Assembly: GCF_002893625.1 (NCBI RefSeq)
Contig: NZ_PKMZ01000005.1
Location: 1-64,000 of the forward strand
Direction of reading: 5' to 3'
Length of the DNA: 64,000 nucleotides
Origin: Mangrovicella endophytica
GTDB lineage: Bacteria > Pseudomonadota > Alphaproteobacteria > Rhizobiales > Rhizobiaceae
Below are positions 29,109 through 36,746 of this stretch, in pieces. Made by a program: the position numbers and the translations under genes. Under the pieces are notes generated by a model. It searched no databases. It was given only the letters and a program-made list of their open reading frames with translations, and was not told the DNA's origin. Every line of letters starts with the position of its first letter. Position 1 is the first letter of the stretch.

Positions 29109-30133
29109 TGGGCCGGCTGGCAAGAGGGCGCGGCGTCGCCGCTTCCTGGTACGGCATCGCCCGCACCGCAACGATCGACCGGGCCGGCGCCTGGGCCGAA
29201 CTCGATGACGGCGGCACGGCGAAGATCGTCACCGGCGTTACCGAGATCGGCGAGGGTATCCTGACCGTCCTGGCGCAGATCGCCGCCGAAGAACTCGGCG
29301 TCCGACCTGAGGACGTCACCATCGGCGACAACGACACGGCACGCTCGCCCGAAGCGGCGCATGCCGGGGCGACGCGCCAGACCTACATGATCGGCAATAG
29401 CGTCGCGATCGCCTGCCGCGATGCCCGCGTGAAGCTCGACGGCGAGATCGCCAGCCACTGGGGTGTTGAGGCGTCCAGCCTCAAGGCCTTCAACGGCGAG
29501 ATCTGGGCCGAGGGCACCAACAAGCGCATGCCGATGGAGGAGGCCGTGGCTATCTGCAAGCGGCGCGGCGTCGTGCCTGTCGGCTCCGGCTCCTTTACCG
29601 CCCACGGCACCGGCCTAGACCCGGTCGACGGCTCGGGCGCGCCGTGGCAGGCCTATGTGTTTGGCTGCCAGGTCGCCGAGGTCGAGGTCGATACTCTGAC
29701 CGGCGAGGTGCAGGTGCTCGGCATGTGGGCCGTGCACGACGTCGGCCGCGCCATCAATCCGCGCGGCGTCGAGGGCCAGATCGAGGGCGGCATCGTCCAG
29801 GGCCTCGGCCAGGCGCTGATGGAAGACTATCAGCTGAAGGAGGGTCACACCTCCACACACGGCTTTGCCAAATACATCCTGCCGACGGCGCTCGACATTC
29901 CGCAGATCAACACGCGGCTGGTCGAGGATCCCGATCCCCGCAGCCCGCTTGGCGCCAAGGGTATTGGCGAGCCGGCGCTGGTGCCGACCGCGCCTGCCAT
30001 CATGAACGCGATCTACGACGCCGTCGGCGTGCGCATCACCTCGCTGCCGGCAACGCCCGAGAAGGTTCTCGCGGCGCTCGCAGCCAAGACAGCGGCCGAG
30101 CGCGCCGCCGAACCGGCCCTGGCGGCCGAATAG
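29108..30133 (+). CDS. Molybdenum hydroxylase: C-terminal half of the Mo subunit
   Basis: These 341 residues cover the end of the XdhB/CoxL-type large subunit. They include the cofactor-binding stretch TEIGEGILTVLAQIAAEELG, the segment EVQVLGMWAVHDVGRAINP, and LGAKGIGEPA near residue 285, whose Glu is the catalytic base of the family. ATG 29108 shares its A with the upstream TGA stop; a GTG at 29105 would also work. Together with the two preceding genes this makes a complete FAD/Fe-S/Mo hydroxylase with an unusual division. Nicotinate dehydrogenase of Eubacterium barkeri also has its Mo subunit in two pieces. Confidence 0.9.
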   Translation: MGRLARGRGVAASWYGIARTATIDRAGAWAELDDGGTAKIVTGVTEIGEGILTVLAQIAAEELGVRPEDVTIGDNDTARSPEAAHAGATRQTYMIGNSVAIACRDARVKLDGEIASHWGVEASSLKAFNGEIWAEGTNKRMPMEEAVAICKRRGVVPVGSGSFTAHGTGLDPVDGSGAPWQAYVFGCQVAEVEVDTLTGEVQVLGMWAVHDVGRAINPRGVEGQIEGGIVQGLGQALMEDYQLKEGHTSTHGFAKYILPTALDIPQINTRLVEDPDPRSPLGAKGIGEPALVPTAPAIMNAIYDAVGVRITSLPATPEKVLAALAAKTAAERAAEPALAAE

Positions 30134-30239
30134 CGCTCCGTCGGCGGTGCTGCGTTGGGAGGCGCAGCCCGTCGATTGATGGACAGAGAAGGACGAGACG
30201 AAGCTCGACGTGGACGCACGTCAATTGGGGAGGAAAACA

Positions 30240-31199
30240 ATGCGTGTCGCTTCCATCAAGACAGTCATGCTTGCTGCTTCCGCGCTCGCGGTGAGCGGCC
30301 ATACGCCGGCTCGGGCCGAGTTCCCGGAAAAGCCGATTGAAATGACCGTACTGTTCGGCGGCAGCGCCCAGACGATCGGGCAGGTTCTTGCCGACCAGAT
30401 GTCGAAGCAGCTCGGCTCGCCGGTGGTAGCGGTCAGCCGTCCCGGCGGCGGCGGCGCGATCGGCTACAGCTACGTCAAGGATACGGCGCCGGACGGCTAC
30501 AACATCGTCTGGAATTCGAATTCGATCTCCACCGTCCATTATCAGGGCAATCTGCCTTTCGGCTACGATGCCTTCCAGCCGATCGCGCGCATCGGCATGG
30601 AAGTTCCGGTGGTTGCGGTCCGCTCGCAGTCGGGGTGGGACTCGCTGCAGGACATGGTGGAAAAGGTGAAGGCCACCGGCCGGCCTCTGAAGGTCGGCAT
30701 CTCCGGGCTCGGTTCCTTTACCCACCTGACGGCGGCCGCCCTGTTCGACAAGCTCGGGATGAAGGTGGTCTATATCCCCTACGGCGAGGGTCGTGCACCG
30801 GCGGAGTTGCTGGCCGGACGCATCGACGTCGCCGCACAGTGGCCGAGCCAGTTTGTGCCGCACGTCCAGAGCGGAGCGCTGAAGGTGCTCTGTCAAACGG
30901 GTGCGAAGAAGACCGCGGGTCCTATCGACACGCCGACCTGCGCCGAGGCCGGGGCTGAAGGGCTTGACGTAACCATGTGGCGCGGCCTTGCCGCTCCCGC
31001 CAACACGCCGCCGGAGGTGATCGCCAAGCTCGAGGCCGCTGCAAAAGCCGCAACGGACTCCGAGGAGTTCAAGAAAGCCGCCCACAATCTCGGTTTCACG
31101 CCTGCCTTTCTTCCGGCATCGGAGTTCGGTCAGCAGATTGAGTCCGACGACAGCACCATCGCGTCGCTCATGGATCAGCTCGGTCTGAAAAACCAATGA
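30240..31199 (+). CDS. TTT-family (tripartite tricarboxylate) substrate-binding protein, TctC type
   Basis: This is a 319-aa periplasmic solute-binding protein. A signal peptide (MRVASIKTVMLAASALAVSG, cleavage likely near ARA-EF) is followed by the typical Bug/TctC opening FPEKPIEMTVLFGGSAQT. PGGGGAIGYSYVKDTAPDGY is the conserved ligand loop. Relatives bind carboxylates such as citrate or aromatic acids. ATG 30240 follows GGGGAGGAAAACA; the earlier TTG-type start would add a non-signal extension. It heads a binding-protein, small-membrane, large-membrane set. A ~106-bp gap separates it from the Mo-enzyme genes, so it could have its own transcript. Confidence 0.92.
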   Translation: MRVASIKTVMLAASALAVSGHTPARAEFPEKPIEMTVLFGGSAQTIGQVLADQMSKQLGSPVVAVSRPGGGGAIGYSYVKDTAPDGYNIVWNSNSISTVHYQGNLPFGYDAFQPIARIGMEVPVVAVRSQSGWDSLQDMVEKVKATGRPLKVGISGLGSFTHLTAAALFDKLGMKVVYIPYGEGRAPAELLAGRIDVAAQWPSQFVPHVQSGALKVLCQTGAKKTAGPIDTPTCAEAGAEGLDVTMWRGLAAPANTPPEVIAKLEAAAKAATDSEEFKKAAHNLGFTPAFLPASEFGQQIESDDSTIASLMDQLGLKNQ

Positions 31200-31209
31200 G
31201 GGCAGATCG

Positions 31210-31719
31210 ATGACTACGCCCGCACTTCGCGATCGGTGGACCGGCCTGGTGATACTGCTGGTGGCGATCGCATGGATCATCGGCAGCGAGTATGTCATTC
31301 CGAGCGGCTATTCGGGGTCAGCCTTCGGGCCTAGAACCTTCCCGACGGGGCTTGGCATCCTACTGGCCATTCTCGCGGTGGTCCTGATTGCGGGCACATT
31401 TCGCCGGCGAGACACGCTGCCGCCGCCGGCACCGAGCGATGCCGTCGACGAACCTGCAAAGGTCTCGACACGCGACGAGATGTGGGGAGCAGCGGCGACC
31501 TTCGGCTTCCTCATCATCTATTTCGTGGCGATGCAGGTACTCGGCTTCATGCTGGCGACGGTGTTGCTTGTAGCCACCTTCAACTACTTCGTTCTCGGCA
31601 GCCGCTCTCTGGTCACGACCGGAGCAGTCGCTCTCGGGCTCGGCGTTGGGGTCTGGTACCTGATGGGCCACCTTCTGGGCGTCTATCTGCCGACTGGCAT
31701 GCTGGGTCTGGGGGTGTAA
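31210..31719 (+). CDS. TTT-family small membrane subunit, TctB type
   Basis: This 169-aa integral membrane protein has four hydrophobic segments, at residues ~10-28, ~42-62, ~95-130 (two helices close together) and ~138-158. That matches TctB, the poorly conserved small permease component of the transporter. It lies 10 bp after the binding-protein gene and two bases before the large permease gene. Assignment rests mainly on size, topology and context. Confidence 0.85.
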   Translation: MTTPALRDRWTGLVILLVAIAWIIGSEYVIPSGYSGSAFGPRTFPTGLGILLAILAVVLIAGTFRRRDTLPPPAPSDAVDEPAKVSTRDEMWGAAATFGFLIIYFVAMQVLGFMLATVLLVATFNYFVLGSRSLVTTGAVALGLGVGVWYLMGHLLGVYLPTGMLGLGV

Positions 31720-31720
31720 A

Positions 31721-33223
31721 ATGGAACCAGTCCTCACCGCATTGTCGGCCGGAACGTCCGTCGACGTCCTGATCGCGGCGCTGTTCGGCTCAGCCTTCGG
31801 TCTCGTCTTTGGAGCAATTCCCGGCCTGACCTTCACCATGGCGCTTGCCCTGGTGCTGCCGATCACCTTCGCGCTTCAGCCGACGGCGGCGATCGCCATG
31901 CTCCTATCGACCTATATCGGGGGCGCCAGTGGCGGGACCGTCGCGGCCATTCTGATCGGAGTGCCGGGGACGCCATCCTCGGCTGCATCTGTAGCCGACG
32001 GCCATGCGCTCACGCGTGCCGGGAAAGCCAGCCTGACGATCGCGACGGCCACCATCGTTTCCACGCTTGGAGGCCTGTTCAGCCTCGTCATCATGCTGTT
32101 CGCCGTGAACTTGCTGGCCCAGGTAGCCCTGAGCTTCGGACCGGCCGAGATCTTCGCTCTTGTGATCTTCGGCATGTCGACGATCTGCGGACTTGCGGAA
32201 CGCTCCATGGTCCGCGGGATGATCGGCGGCGCGCTCGGCCTTATGGCGATGACCATCGGTCAGGATCCGATCGACGGCGTACCTCGCATGACGTTCGGTT
32301 CGGTGCAGCTTCTGCAGGGCATCGATCTCCTCGTCGCGATGATCGGCCTCTTCGCCATCCCCCAGGTCGTGGAGACGCTGGCCGGTCACCGGGCGGGGCA
32401 TCAGATGAAGATCGATACGAGCTCGATCAAGGTACAACTGCCGACGCTCCGCTTCCTGTTCAGCTATCGCTGGAACATCCTACGCTCCAGTCTGCTGGGA
32501 ACGATAGTCGGCGCCATCCCGGGCACCGGCGGGCCCATCGCTGCCTTCCTTGCCTACTCGCAGGAGAAGCGCCTGGCGAAACACCCCGAGACGTGGGGCA
32601 AGGGCGACATGGGCGGCGTGATCGCTCCCGAGACCGCCAACAACGCGGTCACCGGCGGCGCCATGATCCCGATGCTCGGTCTCGGCATTCCGGGTGACCC
32701 GGCCACCGCGATCATCCTCGGCGGCTTCCTGATCCATGGCATCCAGCCTGGCCCGCTGCTCTTCACCGAGAGGCCGGACGTCATCTACACCGTCTACTTC
32801 CTGTTCGCACTCTCCTACGTCCTCGTCACCATTCTGCAGTTGCTGGGTGTGAGACTCTTCGTGCAGGCGCTGCGCGTGCCGCACCAGATCCTTGCCCTCA
32901 TCATCAGCGTCATGTGCGTTGTCGGGTCCTTCTCGATCCGCAATTCCTTCTTCGACGTCGGCGCGATGATCGTCATCGGCTTCTTCGGCTACGTCCTGCA
33001 GAAATGCCGGATACCGTTGACGCCGATCCTGCTTGGACTGGTGCTGGGGCCGACGATGGAGCGTGAGTTCCGCACCGCGATGATCATGTCGGAAGGCAGT
33101 CTGTCGATCTTCTCACAGTCGCCGACGGCTTTGGTCTTCTTCGGCTTTGCCCTGTTGATTGTCGCCTTCCACGTTGTCGGCTCCATCCGGAGCCGATCGG
33201 CGGGGGAAGCGCGCCCGGCCTGA
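31721..33223 (+). CDS. TTT-family large membrane subunit, TctA type
   Basis: The 500-aa large permease has about eleven or twelve hydrophobic segments. Family motifs include GAIPGLTFTMALALVLP near the N-terminus, its inverted-repeat counterpart GAIPGTGGPIAAFLAY at ~residue 265, and LGLGIPGDPATAIILGG near 325. It moves the ligand delivered by the TctC-type protein, driven by an ion gradient. It is likely co-transcribed with the two genes before it. The imported carboxylate or polyol-acid is probably the island's substrate. Confidence 0.93.
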   Translation: MEPVLTALSAGTSVDVLIAALFGSAFGLVFGAIPGLTFTMALALVLPITFALQPTAAIAMLLSTYIGGASGGTVAAILIGVPGTPSSAASVADGHALTRAGKASLTIATATIVSTLGGLFSLVIMLFAVNLLAQVALSFGPAEIFALVIFGMSTICGLAERSMVRGMIGGALGLMAMTIGQDPIDGVPRMTFGSVQLLQGIDLLVAMIGLFAIPQVVETLAGHRAGHQMKIDTSSIKVQLPTLRFLFSYRWNILRSSLLGTIVGAIPGTGGPIAAFLAYSQEKRLAKHPETWGKGDMGGVIAPETANNAVTGGAMIPMLGLGIPGDPATAIILGGFLIHGIQPGPLLFTERPDVIYTVYFLFALSYVLVTILQLLGVRLFVQALRVPHQILALIISVMCVVGSFSIRNSFFDVGAMIVIGFFGYVLQKCRIPLTPILLGLVLGPTMEREFRTAMIMSEGSLSIFSQSPTALVFFGFALLIVAFHVVGSIRSRSAGEARPA

Positions 33224-33382
33224 ACCTGCCGCATGCTCGGCTGGCCTGCCGGGCTTGTGCCTGCGATCTGCCGCCGAACACTTGGCTCGGCCAGCCCATC
33301 AACGGCGGGCGCTGTCTGGAACACGGACTGCCTTGTGCCCGGCTCGTCATCATCCGTCGGCCTGACGAAACGAGAGAAAGCC

Positions 33383-35281
33383 ATGCTCGACAATCCCAAA
33401 CACCGCGATCCGGATGCCGAGATCCGCGACCGGGCCCGTCTTCTGGCTGGCGCAGGCAGAGACGTGCAGCGTGCGCTGTCCGGGGCGGCGGACGGGACGG
33501 TTCTCACCGTCACGCTTTCGGAGGCGCTCGTCATCGGCCTCCTGAAACAAGGCGTGTCCCGCTACTTCGCCATCTTCGGACACGGCTCCACCGATCTCGG
33601 CAACATCCTGCGCATCTACAGCGAGGAGGGTGCTGTGCGGGTGGTGAACTGCCGCAACGAGGTGGAGATGGCGCATGCCGCGACCGCCTTCGCCTGGGCC
33701 TATGGCGAGACGCCGGCGGTGGTGACCTCGATCGGCCCCGGCGGTCTGCAGGCGATGGCCGGCTCGCTCGCGGCCGCGTCCAACGGCGTCGGCGTCTATC
33801 ACATCTATGGCGACGAGACGACGCGCGGCGAAGGCTACAACATGCAGCAGATCCCGAAGCCGGGTCAGGGACTCTACGGGCAGCTGGCGGCAACGCTCGG
33901 GCAATCCTATACGCTGCACACACCCGAAGCCCTGCGCGAATGCATGCGCCGCGGCACGGCCTGCGTCCACCACCCGTACAAGGCCGGGCCCTTCTTCATC
34001 CTCTTGCCGATCAACACGCAGCCGGCGGTCACCCAGGTGAACGTCGCGACGCTGCCAGGCCGATTGGCGGTGCCGCGCTTGGCGCCCGCCGAGGATGCGG
34101 CCTACGACGAAGCGCTGGCGCTGATCCGCCAACACGGGAAGATCGTGATCAAGGCGGGCGGCGGCACGCGGGGTCATGCGCAGGCCGTGCGCCGGCTCGC
34201 CGAGATGATCGGCGCGGCCGTGGTCCTGTCGCCCGGCTCGACCGGCGTCCTGCCCGACCGACATCCGCAGAACATGCATGTCGGGGGATCGAAAGGCTCG
34301 ATCAGCGGCAACCACGCTATGGAGAAGGCCGAACTCGTCGTCTTCATCGGCTCGCGCGGCGTCTGCCAGGCGGACTGCTCGGGCGTCGGCTATCCGAATG
34401 CCAGGGCCGTCATCAACATCAACGGCGATCTTGCAGACGTCGCGCACTACGCCAACACGGTGGCGCTGCCGGGCGACATTTCGGCGGTGATCGAGCGGCT
34501 GCTGGGCCGGCTCAATGGGGCAGGCGATATCGTCAGCGACCGGCAAGCCTGGCTTTCCGACTGCGCCGAGCACAAGGCCAAGTGGACCGCATTCAAGGCG
34601 TCGCGCATCGGCGCCGCGCCGCTGCACGACCCGGTGTGGAAGCGGCCGGTGCTGACGCAGCCCGCCGCCATCCACACGGTCGCCGCTTTCGCCAAGAGCG
34701 TCGGTGCGACGAAGTTCTTCGACGCCGGCGACGTCCAGGCCAACGGCTTCCAGCTCGTCGAGGACGAGGCGCCCGGCGAGACGATCACCGAGACCGGCGC
34801 CTCCTATATGGGCTTTGCCGTCTCGGCCCTCGTCGGTGCCGCGGCGGCGGACAGCCCGCGCTTCGCCATCGCTTTCACCGGCGACGGCTCCTTCATGATG
34901 AACCCGCAGGTGCTGATCGACGCCGTCGAACATGGCGTCCACGCCACGATCGCGCTGTTCGACAACCGCCGCATGGCGGCGATCACCGGGCTGCAATACG
35001 CGCAATACGGCGTCGAATTCGCCACCAGTGATTCCGTTGCCGTCGACTATGTCGCGCTGGCCGGCGCGGTCGCCGGGGTCAAGGCGATCTGGGGCGGGAC
35101 CAGCACCGGGGAGCTCGAACGCGCGCTCGCCGAGGCGCATGCCTACAAAGGCCTCTCGCTCGTGCACATCCCCGTTTATTCCGGCCGAGAGACCATCTCC
35201 GAGATGGGCGCCTACGGCTCGTGGAACGTCGGGAACTGGGTGGACGACGTCCAGGCCCGCTACCTCGAACAAAGCATCTGA
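33383..35281 (+). CDS. ThDP-dependent IolD-like enzyme (acylhydrolase / C-C bond hydrolase)
   Basis: This 632-aa thiamine-diphosphate enzyme is most like IolD, which opens the ring of trihydroxycyclohexane-1,2-dione in myo-inositol breakdown. The N-terminal pyrimidine domain has the cofactor-activating Glu in NEVEM (probably Glu93). A central domain follows. The C-terminal pyrophosphate domain has GDGS at 500-503 and the metal Asp/Asn region ALFDNRRMAAITG ~27 residues on. No other inositol genes (iolB, iolE, iolG) are nearby, so a different cyclic or vicinal diketone is likely. ATG 33383 follows GAGAGAAAG. The dehydratase and aldehyde dehydrogenase genes follow at once. Confidence 0.85.
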   Translation: MLDNPKHRDPDAEIRDRARLLAGAGRDVQRALSGAADGTVLTVTLSEALVIGLLKQGVSRYFAIFGHGSTDLGNILRIYSEEGAVRVVNCRNEVEMAHAATAFAWAYGETPAVVTSIGPGGLQAMAGSLAAASNGVGVYHIYGDETTRGEGYNMQQIPKPGQGLYGQLAATLGQSYTLHTPEALRECMRRGTACVHHPYKAGPFFILLPINTQPAVTQVNVATLPGRLAVPRLAPAEDAAYDEALALIRQHGKIVIKAGGGTRGHAQAVRRLAEMIGAAVVLSPGSTGVLPDRHPQNMHVGGSKGSISGNHAMEKAELVVFIGSRGVCQADCSGVGYPNARAVININGDLADVAHYANTVALPGDISAVIERLLGRLNGAGDIVSDRQAWLSDCAEHKAKWTAFKASRIGAAPLHDPVWKRPVLTQPAAIHTVAAFAKSVGATKFFDAGDVQANGFQLVEDEAPGETITETGASYMGFAVSALVGAAAADSPRFAIAFTGDGSFMMNPQVLIDAVEHGVHATIALFDNRRMAAITGLQYAQYGVEFATSDSVAVDYVALAGAVAGVKAIWGGTSTGELERALAEAHAYKGLSLVHIPVYSGRETISEMGAYGSWNVGNWVDDVQARYLEQSI

Positions 35282-35292
35282 GGCGATCCAAG

Positions 35293-36744
35293 ATGTATCA
35301 CGACCTCGATCTCTTCATCGACGGCGCCTGGCGCGCTGCCGCGAACAAGGCCACGCGGACGGTCCTCGACCCGGCAACGGAAGACGCGATCGGCACCATC
35401 GCCGCGGCGACGGAAGCCGATATCGACGCCGCCTTGAGCGCGGCCGAGCGCGGATTTCAGATCTGGCGCCGCACCGGCACCTGGGAGCGCGCCAAGCTGA
35501 TCCGCCGCGCTGCCGACCTCATCCGCGAACGGGTCGAGACGATCGCGACCGTCATGTCGCTGGAAACCGGCAAGCCGCTGCCCGAAGCGCGGGGGGAGAC
35601 GCTCGCCGCGGCCGACCAGTTCGAATGGTATTCGGAGGAAACCAAGCGGATCTACGGCCAGATCATCGAGGGGCGCGCCAGTGATAGCCGGATGGCGGTG
35701 ATCCGCCAGCCCGTCGGCGTCGTTGCCGCCTTCTCCGCCTGGAACTTCCCGGCGCTGCTGCCCGCGCGCAAAATCGCCGCTGCGCTCGGCGCCGGCTGCG
35801 CCATCATCATCAAGCCGGCGGGGGAGGCGCCGGGCTCCTGCGCCGCGCTGGTCCAAGCTTGTCACGATGCCGGCATCCCAAGCGGTGTCGTCAACTACCT
35901 CACCGGTGATTCCGCTGCCATTGCCAGGCGCCTGATCGCCTCGCCGATCGTGCGCAAGGTGTCGGTCACCGGATCGGTGCCAGTGGGCAAGCAGATCCTG
36001 CATCTGGCCGCCGACGGGGTGAAGAAGGTCTCGATGGAACTCGGCGGCCATGGGCCGGTGCTGGTCTTCGGCGACGTCGATGCGGAAAAGGTCGCGGAAG
36101 CCTGCGCGGCGGCCAAGTTCCGCAACTGCGGCCAAGTCTGCATCTCGCCGACGCGCTTCTATGTGCATGAATCGAAGTATCAGGCTTTCGCCACACGCTT
36201 CGCCGAGGTTGCGCGTGCGCTGAAGGTCGGCCGCGGCCTAGACGACGGCGTCCAGATGGGACCGATGGCCAATCGGCGCGGCCTCGAATTCATCCAGGAG
36301 CTGGTCGATGACGCCAAGGGCCGCGGTGCCACCGTATTGACGGGCGGCCGCGTGCCGACGGGAAGAAATCGCGGCTTCTTCTACGAGCCGACCGTGCTCG
36401 GCAACGTGCCGGACGATGCCCGCATCATGGTGGAGGAGCCGTTCGGCCCGGTCGCGCCGCTGACCTCCTTCAGCCGCTATGACGAGGTGATGGAGCGAGC
36501 GAACGCGCTGCCCTTTGGCCTCGCCGGCTACATCTTTGCAAACGATCTCAGCCTGGCGACGCGGGCCTACGAGGACCTCGAAGTCGGGATGGTCGGCGTC
36601 AACGAGATGCTGCTGGCGACGGCGGAAGCGCCGTTCGGCGGCATCAAGGAAAGCGGCATGGGTCGCGAGGGCGGCTCGGTCGGCCTCGACGACTATCTCG
36701 AAACCAAATACGTCAAGATGAAGCTACAGGCGCAGGTGAACTGA
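35293..36744 (+). CDS. NAD(P)-dependent aldehyde dehydrogenase
   Basis: This 483-aa ALDH-superfamily enzyme has the catalytic Cys at residue 283 (NCGQVCISPTRF) and the general-base Glu at 249 (SMELGGHGPVLV). The cofactor region is AFSAWNFPALLPARK, and FGGIKESGMGREGG is near the end. This profile fits the succinate-semialdehyde / glycolaldehyde / alpha-ketoglutarate-semialdehyde dehydrogenases. It lies 11 bp after the IolD-like gene and two bases before the dehydratase. It would oxidise the aldehyde left after C-C cleavage; the actual substrate is unknown. Confidence 0.9.
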   Translation: MYHDLDLFIDGAWRAAANKATRTVLDPATEDAIGTIAAATEADIDAALSAAERGFQIWRRTGTWERAKLIRRAADLIRERVETIATVMSLETGKPLPEARGETLAAADQFEWYSEETKRIYGQIIEGRASDSRMAVIRQPVGVVAAFSAWNFPALLPARKIAAALGAGCAIIIKPAGEAPGSCAALVQACHDAGIPSGVVNYLTGDSAAIARRLIASPIVRKVSVTGSVPVGKQILHLAADGVKKVSMELGGHGPVLVFGDVDAEKVAEACAAAKFRNCGQVCISPTRFYVHESKYQAFATRFAEVARALKVGRGLDDGVQMGPMANRRGLEFIQELVDDAKGRGATVLTGGRVPTGRNRGFFYEPTVLGNVPDDARIMVEEPFGPVAPLTSFSRYDEVMERANALPFGLAGYIFANDLSLATRAYEDLEVGMVGVNEMLLATAEAPFGGIKESGMGREGGSVGLDDYLETKYVKMKLQAQVN

Positions 36745-36746
36745 TC

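Noticed and set aside
29090-29120. Possible frameshift splitting a single Mo-subunit gene
   Set aside because: The join has an ideal ribosome site and a stop/start overlap, and both halves begin and end at sensible domain boundaries. A deliberate split is the better reading.
33350-35272. 640-aa minus-strand open frame opposite the IolD-like gene
   Set aside because: Antisense shadow; the plus-strand ThDP motifs are unmistakable.
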